64,000 nucleotides of DNA, from positions 1,488,001 through 1,552,000 of the forward strand of contig NZ_JAOBTQ010000001.1 of the NCBI RefSeq assembly GCF_033366695.1. Reading direction: 5' to 3'. Below, piece after piece: positions 17,866-26,913 of this stretch. Under the pieces are notes generated by a model. That model ran no database searches. It had not been told where the DNA came from and saw only the letters and a program-made list of their open reading frames with translations. The DNA comes from Streptomyces sp. SCL15-4. GTDB lineage: Bacteria > Actinomycetota > Actinomycetes > Streptomycetales > Streptomycetaceae. The first letter of the stretch is position 1; every line of letters starts with the position of its first letter. A program made the position numbers and the translations under genes.

Positions 17866-17885
17866 TTTCGACATCCTTTCGGAAA
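17866..17885. promoter_or_regulatory. TTTCG/GAAA half-sites upstream of xlnC
   Basis: TTTCG-ACATCC-TTTCGGAAA: direct TTTCG copies plus a short TTTCGGAAA dyad, about 140-155 bp before the xlnC start. It resembles the GAAA-n-TTTC palindromes known upstream of Streptomyces xylanase genes. Confidence 0.35.
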
Positions 17886-18011
17886 CACCTCTGTAACCCG
17901 AAGGGGACGCGACGAGTACGTCTTGGCTGCTCACGCCACCCTTGACGCGAACCGTCGCGAGAGGGGGAGCGAGACAAGGAGGAAACGCGACGCAAGGCCG
18001 TACACGGCTTT

Positions 18012-18022
18012 CGAAACTTTCG
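18012..18022. promoter_or_regulatory. CGAAACTTTCG palindrome, possible xylan-response operator
   Basis: A perfect CGAAA-C-TTTCG dyad 284 bp upstream of xlnC, of the form reported for xylanase/xylosidase repressor sites in Streptomyces. Its distance from xlnC leaves doubt about which promoter it serves. The region 17729-18255 contains no convincing gene. Confidence 0.4.
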
Positions 18023-18255
18023 AGCCGTCGCGGAGCGCCGGACACCGGCCAAGGAGCACCGGCCCCCAACCGGCGCTGGATCCAACACGGCGTCGCGGCG
18101 GTGAGTTCGGCGTGGCCGGCCGTGGCGGCTGCCACCGGAGGACCGAGAGTTGCCGGTAGCGACGTACTGGCGCACCGACCTGACGTCACGACAGGTGTCG
18201 CCGCCGTTCGGGATCTCGAAGTCTGCCGCTGAGGGCGTCAGGGCTGCCGGCCCGG

Positions 18256-18402
18256 ATGACCGGCACCGTCGACCCGGCACGGTTCACCGCGAGCCGTCGG
18301 GCCTACCTCACCGCCTTCTTCGATCAGCATCTGCGCGGCCGCCACCAGCCGCTGCTGGACGGCCCCTCTTCGCTCCACCCGGACGTTCGGTTCATCGGCT
18401 GA
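18256..18402 (+). pseudogene. C-terminal remnant of a PAF-acetylhydrolase-like secreted lipase
   Basis: A 48-residue open stretch ends with YLTAFFDQHLRG and PLLDGPSSLHPDVRF, the closing segment of Streptomyces alpha/beta hydrolases of the platelet-activating-factor acetylhydrolase/chlorophyllase-like type. The catalytic parts are absent, and the same frame is closed just upstream. It is probably a stub left by deletion. The call rests on pattern memory only. The remaining 18403-18591 shows no gene. Confidence 0.35.
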
Positions 18403-18591
18403 AGCGCGCGGGAACGCCCTTAGGGCCCGCTCATCGTCTGTCCGCACGGTGCGAGGCCGGCTCGGCCGCGGCCTGACGGCGGTCAGCAGCGTGCCGCCCC
18501 CATGGCCGGCACCCGCCGGCGCAGCGCTTCGTCTGCCGTGCCACCACCTGTGCGGCAGACGGAAAGGTACCTGGCGCTGTGCGGCCGACGC

Positions 18592-19281
18592 TCAGGAGGC
18601 CGAGTCGGCGCTGGCCTGTTCTGTCTGCCGGGCCAGCAGGCCGGAGGCGGTCACTGCCACCGTACGGCGGACCAGGTCGGTGAAGTCCAGGCGCATGGCC
18701 GCCAGTGCGGGGTCGGAGGCGTAGGCCGCCAGCATGGCCTCCGAGGGACGGCTGCACTGCCAGGCCGTCATGGCCATCAGCAGGGTCGACTCCACGAGCG
18801 TGGCGGCGCCGTCGGGGCCGAGTTCGGGAAGGTGGCGCAGGACGAACTGGACCAGGGACCGCAGGGACTGCCGGGCTGCCTGCTTGTGGCGGATACCGGC
18901 CTCGGTGGAGACGTTCTGTTCCAGGACCGCGCCCTGCGCGCTGAGCAGGTCGCACAGCACCGGTCGTCGCGCCATGGAGGTGGCCAGGAGGTCCGCCAGC
19001 CGGTCACCGCGCTCACGTGTGGTGCCCTCGCTTGCCGCGTGCTCGTTCAGCAGCTCGGCGACCCAGGTCCGGGTCTCGGTGTCGAGCAGGTCGAGCAGGA
19101 CCGCTTCGCGGGACTCGAAGTAGCGCAGCACGTTCGCCTTGGCCAGGCAGACGCGGCGGCTCAGTTTGTTCAGGCTCAGCTCCGCGACCGGCATCTCGGT
19201 CAGCATCGCGGCCGCGGTGTCCAGGATGTGGCGTCGTCGCTGGTTGCGCTGTTCGTCGGTGCGGGCACGCTGAAAGGTCAC
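18592..19281 (-). CDS. TetR-family repressor, divergent from SDR gene
   Basis: 229 residues from GTG 19281. N-terminal TetR helix-turn-helix about 15-62: RRHILDTAAAMLTEMPVAELSLNKL, then VCLAKANVLRYFESREAVLLDLLD with the usual Y-F-E/K recognition helix end. The C-terminal effector domain is helical (LLDLLDTETRTWVAEL and ELGPDGAATLVESTLLM regions). It is transcribed away from the dehydrogenase at 19367 across an 85-bp gap containing short dyads, the standard layout for a TetR protein repressing its neighbour and itself. The inducer is unknown. Confidence 0.88.
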   Translation of the reverse strand: MTFQRARTDEQRNQRRRHILDTAAAMLTEMPVAELSLNKLSRRVCLAKANVLRYFESREAVLLDLLDTETRTWVAELLNEHAASEGTTRERGDRLADLLATSMARRPVLCDLLSAQGAVLEQNVSTEAGIRHKQAARQSLRSLVQFVLRHLPELGPDGAATLVESTLLMAMTAWQCSRPSEAMLAAYASDPALAAMRLDFTDLVRRTVAVTASGLLARQTEQASADSAS

Positions 19282-19301
19282 CCGCCCATGTTACGCACCG
19301 G

Positions 19302-19359
19302 CGGTACTTTGATTGGATACCAGTGGTCCGTTACGGTGAGGAGAGACAAGATACCGGTA
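19302..19359. promoter_or_regulatory. divergent promoter/operator between TetR and SDR genes
   Basis: Contains GGTAC...GATACC arms at 19303-19321 and the 8-bp palindrome TACCGGTA at 19352-19359, close to the SDR start. The block is noticeably AT-richer than its surroundings. Candidate site for the TetR protein. Confidence 0.35.
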
Positions 19360-19366
19360 GTACGTA

Positions 19367-20305
19367 ATGGGGTTCGCCATGTACCAGGTCCCTGACCAGC
19401 ACGGAAAGCTCGCCGTCGTCACCGGCGCGAACAGCGGCACCGGCAAGGAGGCTGCCAAGCGGCTGGCCGGAGCCGGAGCCCGTGTCGTGCTCGCCGTGCG
19501 CACGCCGGCCAAGGGCGAACAGGCGCGGGACGAGATCCTCGCCGCGCACCCCGGCGCCCAGGTCGAGGTCCGCCGCCTGGACCTGGCCGACCTCGCCTCG
19601 GTCCGCGGCTTCGCCCACGGTCTGATCGCCGACGGCAGGCCGCTGGACCTGCTGCTGAACAACGCCGGAGTCATGAACGTGCCTCAGCGCACCCAGACCC
19701 CGGACGGCTTCGAACTCCAGCTGGGCAGCAACTTCCTCGGTCCGTTCGCCCTCACCGTCCACCTGCTGCCACTGCTGCTGGCTGCCCCCGCCCCACGGGT
19801 CGCCACGATGAGCAGCGGCACCGCCCACCGGGCCCGCATCGACTTCGACGACCTGCAGTCCACCCGCGGCTACAGCCCCACCCGGGCCTACGCCCAGTCC
19901 AAGCTCGCGGACATGCTGATGATGCTGCACCTCGCCGACCTCGCCGACCAGCACGACTGGCCGCTGCTGTCGGCCGGCGCGCACCCCGGCTACACCCGCA
20001 CCAATCTGACGACGTCCGGCCCGACCCTGAACGGCGGCCGGCCCGGCAGGCTCGAATCACTGCTGTACAAGATCGTGCCGTCCCAGGGGCCGGAACAGGG
20101 CACCGAACCCCTGCTGTACGCGGCCACCAGCCCCGACGCCACACCCGGCGGCTACTACGGACCGCGCTGGGCGTTGGTCGGCCCGGCCAAGCCCACCCCT
20201 CTGCCGCGCAGCGCGCGGGACAAGACCGTCGCGGCACGCCTGTGGACCGAGGCCGAACGCCTCACCGGCGTCTCCATGCCGACAGGCGAGGAACTCCGTG
20301 GCTGA
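19367..20305 (+). CDS. short-chain dehydrogenase/reductase (retinol dehydrogenase-like)
   Basis: 312 residues (ATG 19367; ATG 19379 is an alternative 4 codons later). Complete SDR signature: [19 protein letters not shown] (coordinate motif TGxxxGxG), D-L-A-D-L at strand 4, LLNNAGVMN, the active-site Ser in TMSSGTAH, and [10 protein letters not shown] (YxxxK). [11 protein letters not shown] is typical of the retinol-dehydrogenase-like actinobacterial group. Longer than the 250-residue minimum because of a C-terminal extension ([15 protein letters not shown]). Substrate unknown. Likely controlled by the divergent TetR gene. Confidence 0.92.
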   Translation: MGFAMYQVPDQHGKLAVVTGANSGTGKEAAKRLAGAGARVVLAVRTPAKGEQARDEILAAHPGAQVEVRRLDLADLASVRGFAHGLIADGRPLDLLLNNAGVMNVPQRTQTPDGFELQLGSNFLGPFALTVHLLPLLLAAPAPRVATMSSGTAHRARIDFDDLQSTRGYSPTRAYAQSKLADMLMMLHLADLADQHDWPLLSAGAHPGYTRTNLTTSGPTLNGGRPGRLESLLYKIVPSQGPEQGTEPLLYAATSPDATPGGYYGPRWALVGPAKPTPLPRSARDKTVAARLWTEAERLTGVSMPTGEELRG

Positions 20306-20559
20306 CGGCTGTCCTCGGGGTGGCGGCGTCATTGTCGCCAGCACTCGTCGTCACCGGCCAATGCGCCGTGCGGCCGAGGTTTCGCTGCCAGTCGGGGTAC
20401 CGGCCGCCGAGGTCAGACCAAGATGAGGGCGAAGACACCCTCGGGTCCCACTCCGAGTTCCCTGGTGGGTGATGCCGAAGCGGTCCTGCCCGGCCCCCAG
20501 GCGGGGACGAGACGGGCCGACGCGGCCTGCGCGGCGGCCGGCGCCCGGGCCACCGCCAC

Positions 20560-21168
20560 CGCCGGTCGCGCCACCCGGGATGAGGCCCGGCACGTCCTGC
20601 GCGAGGCGTGGCGGCTCGGCGTAACACCAGGTGCAGCTCGACGTACCGTCCGCTTCCGGCCTGCTGCTCACCCACGGCACCCCGCGCGCCGGGTGGGAGT
20701 CCGAGCTGCTGCGGGCCCTGGACCGCGCCGCCCGCCGCGCTCCACTGCGGCCCGGTTCAACGCGCTCACCCCGCCGCCCCGACGTCTTCGCCCTGGCCGC
20801 CTCGCTCGACGCCAGCGCGCTGATCGACAAACCGCCGGCCCAGGGACTGCTCACAGGCAAGTACGCCCCGGACCGCCCGCCCACCTTCGCGCCCGGCGAC
20901 CACCGGCTGCGCAAAGCCCCGGTTCGCCCCCGGCGCGCTGAAGATCACCCAAGACGGCCTGGCGCCGCTGCGGCAGCGCTTCGCCGACAGCACGGCCGTC
21001 CTTGTCGGCTCCACCCGGCCCGAGCAGATCACCGAGAACCTGGCCTCCGCCGTCTCCCCGCTCACCGGCGAGGAACCCGCCTTCGTACGCACCACCCTCG
21101 GCCGGCTCCAGCAGACCCTGGACGCGCACAGCGAAGTGCTCCTCCACGAGAAGGGAGCCGGCCGGTGA
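20560..21168 (+). pseudogene. aldo/keto reductase, frameshifted and internally deleted
   Basis: Pieces of one AKR appear in successive frames. Near 20575, DEARHVLREAWRLGV matches the N-terminal helix that precedes the catalytic loop. At about 20838, PPAQGLLTGKYAPDRPP matches the conserved 'AQGLLTGK' segment. From about 20905 in another frame, FAPGALKITQDGLAPLRQRF and TAVLVGSTRPEQITENLAS match the C-terminal NADPH-binding part, ending at TGA 21166-21168. The active-site Asp/Tyr/Lys/His region is missing. At least two frame changes make function impossible. The following 21169-21660 carries no recognisable gene. Confidence 0.6.
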
Positions 21169-21660
21169 ACCCTTCCGCCGAACATCTGTCCCTGCTCAGC
21201 CCCGACACCCCCGCCCATCAGGCCGCTGACGACGCCGAGCGGCCTGATGCTGTCCAACGCCCAGCACGCCTGCCCCGACCGCTCGCGCCGCCAAGCCGCG
21301 TGGATCGCCGGCCATCAGGACGCGAGCCACAGGACCCCGACTATCGCGCGGTCATCGCCTGCCGCACCGCCGACGCCCACCCGGTGCACAGCCCGGTCAC
21401 CGCGGCGGGCCCAAGACGCACCGCAACGTCGCCAAGCGCGCCTTCCCGTGGGAGTACGCCTTCTTGATGCCTGAACGTCGGCGTTTCGGCCAATCCCCCC
21501 ATGCCGTGGGCTCGTGCGCGGCAAGGGTCGGTGCACTGCGCATCTTCGGACAACCGCTCTATTCCAGCGTGAGCAACGCGTCCGAAAGAGCGCGTGTTCG
21601 AAATCGCGGCGGCGTCGTTGAACAGGCCGACACCATCACCACGCCTTGAGGGGGAACACA

Positions 21661-23697
21661 TTGACGCGAGTCGAACCGGGCGGCGGCGATGACACCGCCA
21701 ACCCGCCGAAGGCCGCGGCACAGGCCGGTATCTCGAATGCCGAGCGCGAGTTGTACGGGGGCCGGCTGCGCTATGACCAGTCCTATGTCCGGCACGCGGG
21801 GCCGCTGACGCGGCTGGGTTTCGGGCACATGGCGGCCGCGCTGCCCCGCATGGTGGGCACGGTGCTGCGTACCGGCTGGGAGACGGACCGGCGGGCTCTG
21901 GCCGGGGTTGTGGTCGCCCAGCTCGGGCAGGGTGTGACGGCCGGGTGGGGGCTGGTGGCGGTGAACAGCGTCCTCACGCGGCTGTTCGCCGACGGGCCGA
22001 CCGCGGACAAGCTCCGCGACGCGCTGCCGTCATTGGCGGTGCTCGCCATCGCGGCGGTGGCGACCGCGGTGCTGTTGGCGTGGTCGACGGCCATGTCGGG
22101 CCGGCTGGAGCCGCAGGTGGAGCGTGCGGTGTCCGCCCGGTATTACGCGGCTGTCACCCACGTCGAGGTGGAGGCCACCGAGCGGCCGGAGGTCCAGCGG
22201 GTCCTGGAGGCGGGGAAGTTCGGCACGGACTCGGCCCGCAGCATGCTCCGGTTGTCGGTCGGCGTGGGCAGTGTGGTGATCGGCATGGCGGCGGCCGCCA
22301 TCGTGCTGGCGTCGCTGCACTGGGCGCTGCTGCCGATGCTGCTGGCCATCGCCCTGCCCAAGGGATGGGGAGCGGTCCGCTCCGCGCGCCGTGACTACAT
22401 CTCCCGCCTGAACTGGGTCGACCACCGCAGGGCGATCGCCTCCCTGCTGGCCTACCTGACCCGCCCGCACGCCGCCGGCGAGATCCGCGTACACGCCGCC
22501 GGCACGAAGCTGCTGTCCAGCTACGAGGAGATGTCCCGGCAGACCGAGGCGGAGCAGCGGCGCCTGGCCCGCGCCCAGGCGTCCACGGACCTGATCGCCG
22601 GCGCGATCGCGGGTGTGGCTTCGCTGGCCTGCTACGGGGTGCTGTGGTGGCTGCTGTCGACCGGTGGTCTGCCGCTCGCTGTCGGCGGCACGGCGGTGAT
22701 CGCCATCCGCACCTCCACCGCACAGCTCACGTCACTGGTGCAGCAGGTCAACCGGCTGTACGAGGAGCTGTTGTTCCTCACCGACACCGAAGACGCCATC
22801 AAGGTGGCGGGCGAGAACGCCATCCCGTCCTCCGGTACCCCGCTGCCCGCGCGAGTGCGGGAGGTGCGGACGGAGGAGGTGTCGTTCACCTACCCGGGAG
22901 CCGCCGGCCCTTCCCTGAGGGGCGTGAGCGTGCGGGTGCCCCGGGGGAAGGTGACGGCACTGGTCGGCGCGAACGGCTCGGGCAAGACCACCTTGACGAA
23001 GGTGCTGGCCGGAATGCTGCTGCCGACCGAAGGGAGCGTGTGGTGGGCAGGCGAGTCCGGTGAGCGGGTCGAGCTCCGCGAGGCCGACCGTGCCCAGGTC
23101 TTCGGCGTCGTCGGGCTGCTGGCGCAGGACTTCCCGCGCTGGGAGATGACCGCGGCCGCGAACGTGGCCATCGGGATCGGCGACCGCCCCCGGGACATGG
23201 ACCGCGTCCGCGAGGCCGCCCGGGACGCCGATGTCCTGGACCTGGTCGAAGGCCTGCCGCACGGCTGGGACTCGATCGTGTTCAAGGGCTACGAGCGCGG
23301 CGTCCAGCTCTCAGGCGGGCAGTGGCAGAAGCTGGGAACCGCTCGGACCCGGTACAGGCAGGCGCCGTTCCTGCTCGTCGACGAGCCCACCAGCGCCCTT
23401 GATCCGCACGCGGAGATCGCCGCGTTCCAGGGACTGTGGTCGCTGGCTCAGGAGGGGCACGCGGTCGTGCTCGTCACCCACCGGCTGGCCGCGACCATGA
23501 AAGCCGACCACATCTACGTCCTCGACCAGGGACGGGTCGTCGAAGACGGCACCCACGAGGAGCTCATGGCCAACAACAGCGGCCTGTACCAGGGCATGTT
23601 CACCGCCCAGGCCGCCCAGTACGGACGCGCGCCCACAGCCGGCACGCTTCCCGGCCCCCGCGGCACCCGGCCGTCCGACCACGAGACGGCGAGCTGA
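21661..23697 (+). CDS. ABC exporter (fused permease/ATPase)
   Basis: 678 residues from TTG 21661, chosen because GAGGGGG lies 6 bp upstream; TTG 21646 is the only earlier option. Exporter membrane domain about 60-390 (helices such as LAVLAIAAVATAVLLAWST and GSVVIGMAAAAIVLASL). ATPase: Walker A GANGSGKTT near 440, signature LSGGQWQKLGTARTRY, Walker B FLLVDEPTSALD, and H-loop VLVTHRLA. The ATPase domain pattern (QWQKLGTAR) is that of Streptomyces exporters found just before NUDIX genes, and a broken NUDIX gene follows here. Cargo unknown. It is not closely similar to the exporter at 7892. Confidence 0.88.
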   Translation: MTRVEPGGGDDTANPPKAAAQAGISNAERELYGGRLRYDQSYVRHAGPLTRLGFGHMAAALPRMVGTVLRTGWETDRRALAGVVVAQLGQGVTAGWGLVAVNSVLTRLFADGPTADKLRDALPSLAVLAIAAVATAVLLAWSTAMSGRLEPQVERAVSARYYAAVTHVEVEATERPEVQRVLEAGKFGTDSARSMLRLSVGVGSVVIGMAAAAIVLASLHWALLPMLLAIALPKGWGAVRSARRDYISRLNWVDHRRAIASLLAYLTRPHAAGEIRVHAAGTKLLSSYEEMSRQTEAEQRRLARAQASTDLIAGAIAGVASLACYGVLWWLLSTGGLPLAVGGTAVIAIRTSTAQLTSLVQQVNRLYEELLFLTDTEDAIKVAGENAIPSSGTPLPARVREVRTEEVSFTYPGAAGPSLRGVSVRVPRGKVTALVGANGSGKTTLTKVLAGMLLPTEGSVWWAGESGERVELREADRAQVFGVVGLLAQDFPRWEMTAAANVAIGIGDRPRDMDRVREAARDADVLDLVEGLPHGWDSIVFKGYERGVQLSGGQWQKLGTARTRYRQAPFLLVDEPTSALDPHAEIAAFQGLWSLAQEGHAVVLVTHRLAATMKADHIYVLDQGRVVEDGTHEELMANNSGLYQGMFTAQAAQYGRAPTAGTLPGPRGTRPSDHETAS

Positions 23698-23746
23698 CCC
23701 CGCAGCCGACCCGCGCAACGCCCGCCCCCCGCGTCGAAGGCGAGAC

Positions 23747-24655
23747 GTCGCTCATGCCCCCAGCTCCTGTGAAATCCGTAAGACCGTCGAGGCGTACCTC
23801 GGCCGCCACCCTGACGAACGTGACACCTTGGCCGGGCTACTCGCCGCGCTGAAAGAGCCCGCCGACGTGACCGCCCGGACGGCGCTGCCCGCTCACGTCA
23901 CCTGCAGCGCCGTCGTCATCGACCGCCGGCGCCGAATCCTGTGCATCCGCCACCGGGCCACCGACGGGCTCATGCTCTCCCCCCCCGGCGGCCACATCGA
24001 GTCCGAGGACCGCACGCTCCTCGCCGCGACGCTGCGCGAGGTGGCGGAGGAGACCGGGATCACGGCCGGGGCCCTGTGCCTGACCGGGCAGATGCCCGGC
24101 TCTCCCATCGACATCGACGTCCGCCACATCGACGCCAACCCGTTCAAGGGTGAACCGGCCCACCGGCACGTTGACTTCCGCTACGTGTTCTACCTCGCTG
24201 GCCTCACCGAACCTGCGCGCGAAGCTCCTCCATCGCGCGACTGGACGGACAGCCCGAGCCGGTGAACGCGCCCGCGCTCATCCACGACGGGCCGGCCGCT
24301 ACCTGCTTCATCTCCGTGACCACAAGCCATCTGGCAGTCAGGGGCGTTCGCCCTGCTCGGCGGCGGCCGCACACACGACGACCCGAGCCTGGAGGGCACC
24401 CTGCTGCGTGAGCTGTCCGAGGAGGTCCCCGGCCTCCGACTGGAGAACCTGGCGCCGTACGCCGTGGAGGAAGCCACCAGCGTCGACGGCCTCAGCGTTC
24501 CGGTCCAGGTCTTCGCCGGCCGCTGGCGCGGCAACCCCGACCGGCTCCGGCTGCACGAGGGAGCGCTCCTGCGGTGGTTCACTCCCGACGAGTTGGACCG
24601 GCTGCGCCTGCACCCCGCGACCCGAGACCTCATCCGGCGGCACGCGGCCAACAAC
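23747..24655 (+). pseudogene. tandem-NUDIX hydrolase, broken by several frameshifts
   Basis: First half, one frame to stop 24263: SCEIRKTVEAYLGRHPDERDTLAGLL, then a NUDIX box GGHIE...LREVAEETGI, then DVRHIDANP and FRYVFYLAGL. The continuation is scattered: PNLRAKLLHRA (frame 1, about 24207), EPVNAPALIHDG (third frame, about 24257), RYLLHLRDHKP (frame 1, about 24298). A second NUDIX half then runs in frame 2: SGAFALLGGGR, LLRELSEEVPGL, VPVQVFAGRW, HPATRDLIRRH. Intact relatives have two NUDIX modules in one chain. No ATG/GTG start fits the first half. The frame of the second half continues without stop into an unrelated tail (next entry). Confidence 0.65.
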
Positions 24656-24679
24656 CTCGGTTTCGACGGTGGCCTTGGG

Positions 24680-25312
24680 GTGCCGTGTGCGGAGACGCTG
24701 TCGGAGGGCGGCCGGGTCGTGGCGCACTCGAACAACGGCGGCAAGCCCATCTCTCTCTTTCACTGGTTTGAGGACGGTGAGGTCGTCGACGGGAAGGCGG
24801 CGGTCCTCGCTCTGGCCGAGAGACTCACCGGCATACGCGTCACCGAATTCCTCCTTGAGGACGCCACGTACGAATCGGAACAGCCTGCCGAGGAGTGGAC
24901 CAGCCTGGTCATCGACATCACCGATGCCCACGGAAAGCGTCTGTACAAGGAATGGACCTACGAGGAGATTGCGGCGGCTTCCGACCGCGCACGGGCGGAG
25001 GCGAACGCGCCCGTCGTGATCACCCACAACGAGCCTCTCGCCCAAGATCGTTCGGAGCACGAGACGGGTGAGCAGCGGACGGACGCGTGGCGGATGCCCC
25101 GGGGCACCCGCCGCCCTCTCCGAGGGAACATTGCCGCCGGCCCGCACCAGCCACGGGGCGCTGAGCCCGGAGCGCGCCAGGGCGACGGTGGACGGTGTGC
25201 CGGGGGCTGCTTGGGGTACGCCCGACGGGCGCGACCACAGGCTGCTGTGGGCCATGTGGTCTCCCGAGGCGGTGATGGTGGTGGCGCGGCTGGGGTCGTG
25301 ATCAGGGATTGA
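24680..25312 (+). CDS. orphan reading frame fused behind the NUDIX wreck, unknown
   Basis: About 210 codons open to TGA 25310-25312, in the frame of the second NUDIX half. GTG 24680 is a possible start but has only a weak GGTGG upstream. Residues up to about 115 look like real protein: GGRVVAHSNNGGKPISLFHWF, then VLALAERLTGIRVTEFLLEDAT and EEWTSLVIDITDAHGKRLYKEW, rich in charged and aromatic residues and less biased than its neighbours. After NAPVVITHNEP the composition becomes arbitrary Arg/Gly/Pro. It could be the tail of a lost gene joined to the NUDIX remnant by deletion. No family recognised. 25313-25825 shows nothing convincing on either strand. Confidence 0.35.
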   Translation: MPCAETLSEGGRVVAHSNNGGKPISLFHWFEDGEVVDGKAAVLALAERLTGIRVTEFLLEDATYESEQPAEEWTSLVIDITDAHGKRLYKEWTYEEIAAASDRARAEANAPVVITHNEPLAQDRSEHETGEQRTDAWRMPRGTRRPLRGNIAAGPHQPRGAEPGARQGDGGRCAGGCLGYARRARPQAAVGHVVSRGGDGGGAAGVVIRD

Positions 25313-25825
25313 CACGATCGGCTGGCGCAAATCTCGGTTGTCGTGCCGCGGAGGGCGGCTGTGGCGGATGCCGCGCCTGGGACTGGGCGTGCCCTGAGCC
25401 CTGGCCTCCGTCTTCGCCGACCTGCCGGCCGTCTTCTTTGCCCGGCTCTGCCTGGCCTTGCCGGACCCAGACATCACAGACCGGGAGGCCGTAAACCCAG
25501 AGGGAGAAGCGGACGCCTTCTCTTCAGCAACCGCTCGGTGTCGCTGCCTCACTGCCTGGAGGACCGGCGCGCCCCTGTTGCGGTCGAGCTGGCCTCCACC
25601 GCGCCCAGTCCATGTTCCAGCCGGTGAGGCCGTTGTCCGGCGAAACCGTCTTGTCACCGGTGTGCTGAACGACCACGACGTCACCGATCAGCGGAGTGGT
25701 TGCAGAAACAGGCTGTCGGCGTGGTCGGGCCGCGTCGTTCGCGTGCGTTCCCCGGGGTCTGCCCAGCCGTGGACCGAACAGGAAATCCGGTGGTAGGCAT
25801 TCGGGCCGTGCGGGATGGTGGCAGA

Positions 25826-26380
25826 GTGATTGAGCAAGACGCCGCGGTTCAGATCGTTGAGGAAGAACTGGAACGGGACTACCAGCGGGAGCTGTCGGTT
25901 GGGATAGTCCCGATGCGCATGGCTGTAGCGCATGTAGAACAGCACGAGCTGGTATGGATCGTCTCCTGGACGTCTGAGGAGTATCTGCGCACGCGGAACC
26001 CGGACTTCCTACTGGCCGGGAATGGGCCCTACCTGGTTGACCGCGTCGACGGAAGCCTGCATCAGATCAGTGTCGTCTCCGCAGTAACCGGTGCGTGGGA
26101 GGCGGACTACCGCGCCCGTATTCGCAGGCAGGTCACGCGGACCGCAGTGGACGATCTACACGACGAGGTCCGGGCGGTGGCAGACGCTCGCGGGAGGGTG
26201 CACGCCATGCACGCCCTGCGCCAGAGAGTGCCCGTGCTCTCCCACGCTCAGACCATCGAGTACGTGACGGCCTTGCAACGCGGCGATCCTCCGGCGCACC
26301 TTGTAGCGGTCGCCTGCGGAGAGCTGGTTCCGGAACCAGTTTTGTCCGTAGTCACCATCCGCCAAGCCGAGCAACGTTGA
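25826..26380 (+). CDS. YrhB/Imm35-like immunity-domain protein
   Basis: 184 residues from GTG 25826 (GTG 25808 in frame is the alternative). The first 85 residues fit the immunity protein 35 (YrhB) pattern: a first helix with EEELERDYQREL, HVEQHELVWIVSW, the conserved YLRTRNPDFLLAGNGPYLVDR loop, and the closing 'SGxLHQ' strand, here DGSLHQISVVSA, then WEADYRARI. The second half (VHAMHALRQRVPVLSHAQ, YVTALQRGDPPAHLVAVA) is the extension seen in Streptomyces members. This fold is associated with polymorphic-toxin immunity, but no toxin gene lies beside it, so it is an orphan here. Confidence 0.75.
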   Translation: MIEQDAAVQIVEEELERDYQRELSVGIVPMRMAVAHVEQHELVWIVSWTSEEYLRTRNPDFLLAGNGPYLVDRVDGSLHQISVVSAVTGAWEADYRARIRRQVTRTAVDDLHDEVRAVADARGRVHAMHALRQRVPVLSHAQTIEYVTALQRGDPPAHLVAVACGELVPEPVLSVVTIRQAEQR

Positions 26381-26913
26381 GGTGCCCAACGTCAGATGCT
26401 GTCACCTCGCCGGGCATACATGGGCACGTTGGCCCTTCAGTGTGCGCCTGCGCGGGCATCTGCTTCCTCCTGTGTCCCCGGCGTGCGTCCCCGAGGATCC
26501 TCAGGTCGCGCGGAGTCCCATGCCGTTCGCGTCGAGACGCCGGTCGATCGGAGGGGTGGGTTCAAATACGTCGCTGCCCCGGGCGGCGCGGGGCAACTAC
26601 CGCGGACGGCGTCGGGGGCCGTGCGACGAGGCGGGAAGAAGATGTACTTCGCGCGCCCCCGGGCGCCGGGTGCACCGCGGGGCGCTCCCATGTGGGCCTT
26701 GGTCAGCCGGTCCGCAGGGGCGATGAGGGCGAAGCCGAACCGCTGCCGAGGTCTTCCGTCTGACCTGGTCGGCGCCGTACTCGTCCGTCGGCGTGCACGC
26801 CGCGCCGAGGCTGTGGGCGTCGGCCTCGGCGCACACCCGGCTCGGCTTCCTCGCCAGCGCGGTGGCGGATGACGAGCCGGCAGGCCCTGCCCGCTGCCGG
26901 GTGTGCCCCCGGC
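26381..26913. other. 533 bp without a recognisable gene
   Basis: Several short open frames exist on both strands but none has a ribosome site, consistent codon bias or a motif I know. A minus-strand stretch near 26690-26740 (FALIAPADRL-like) looks protein-like but is too short to name. Confidence 0.4.
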
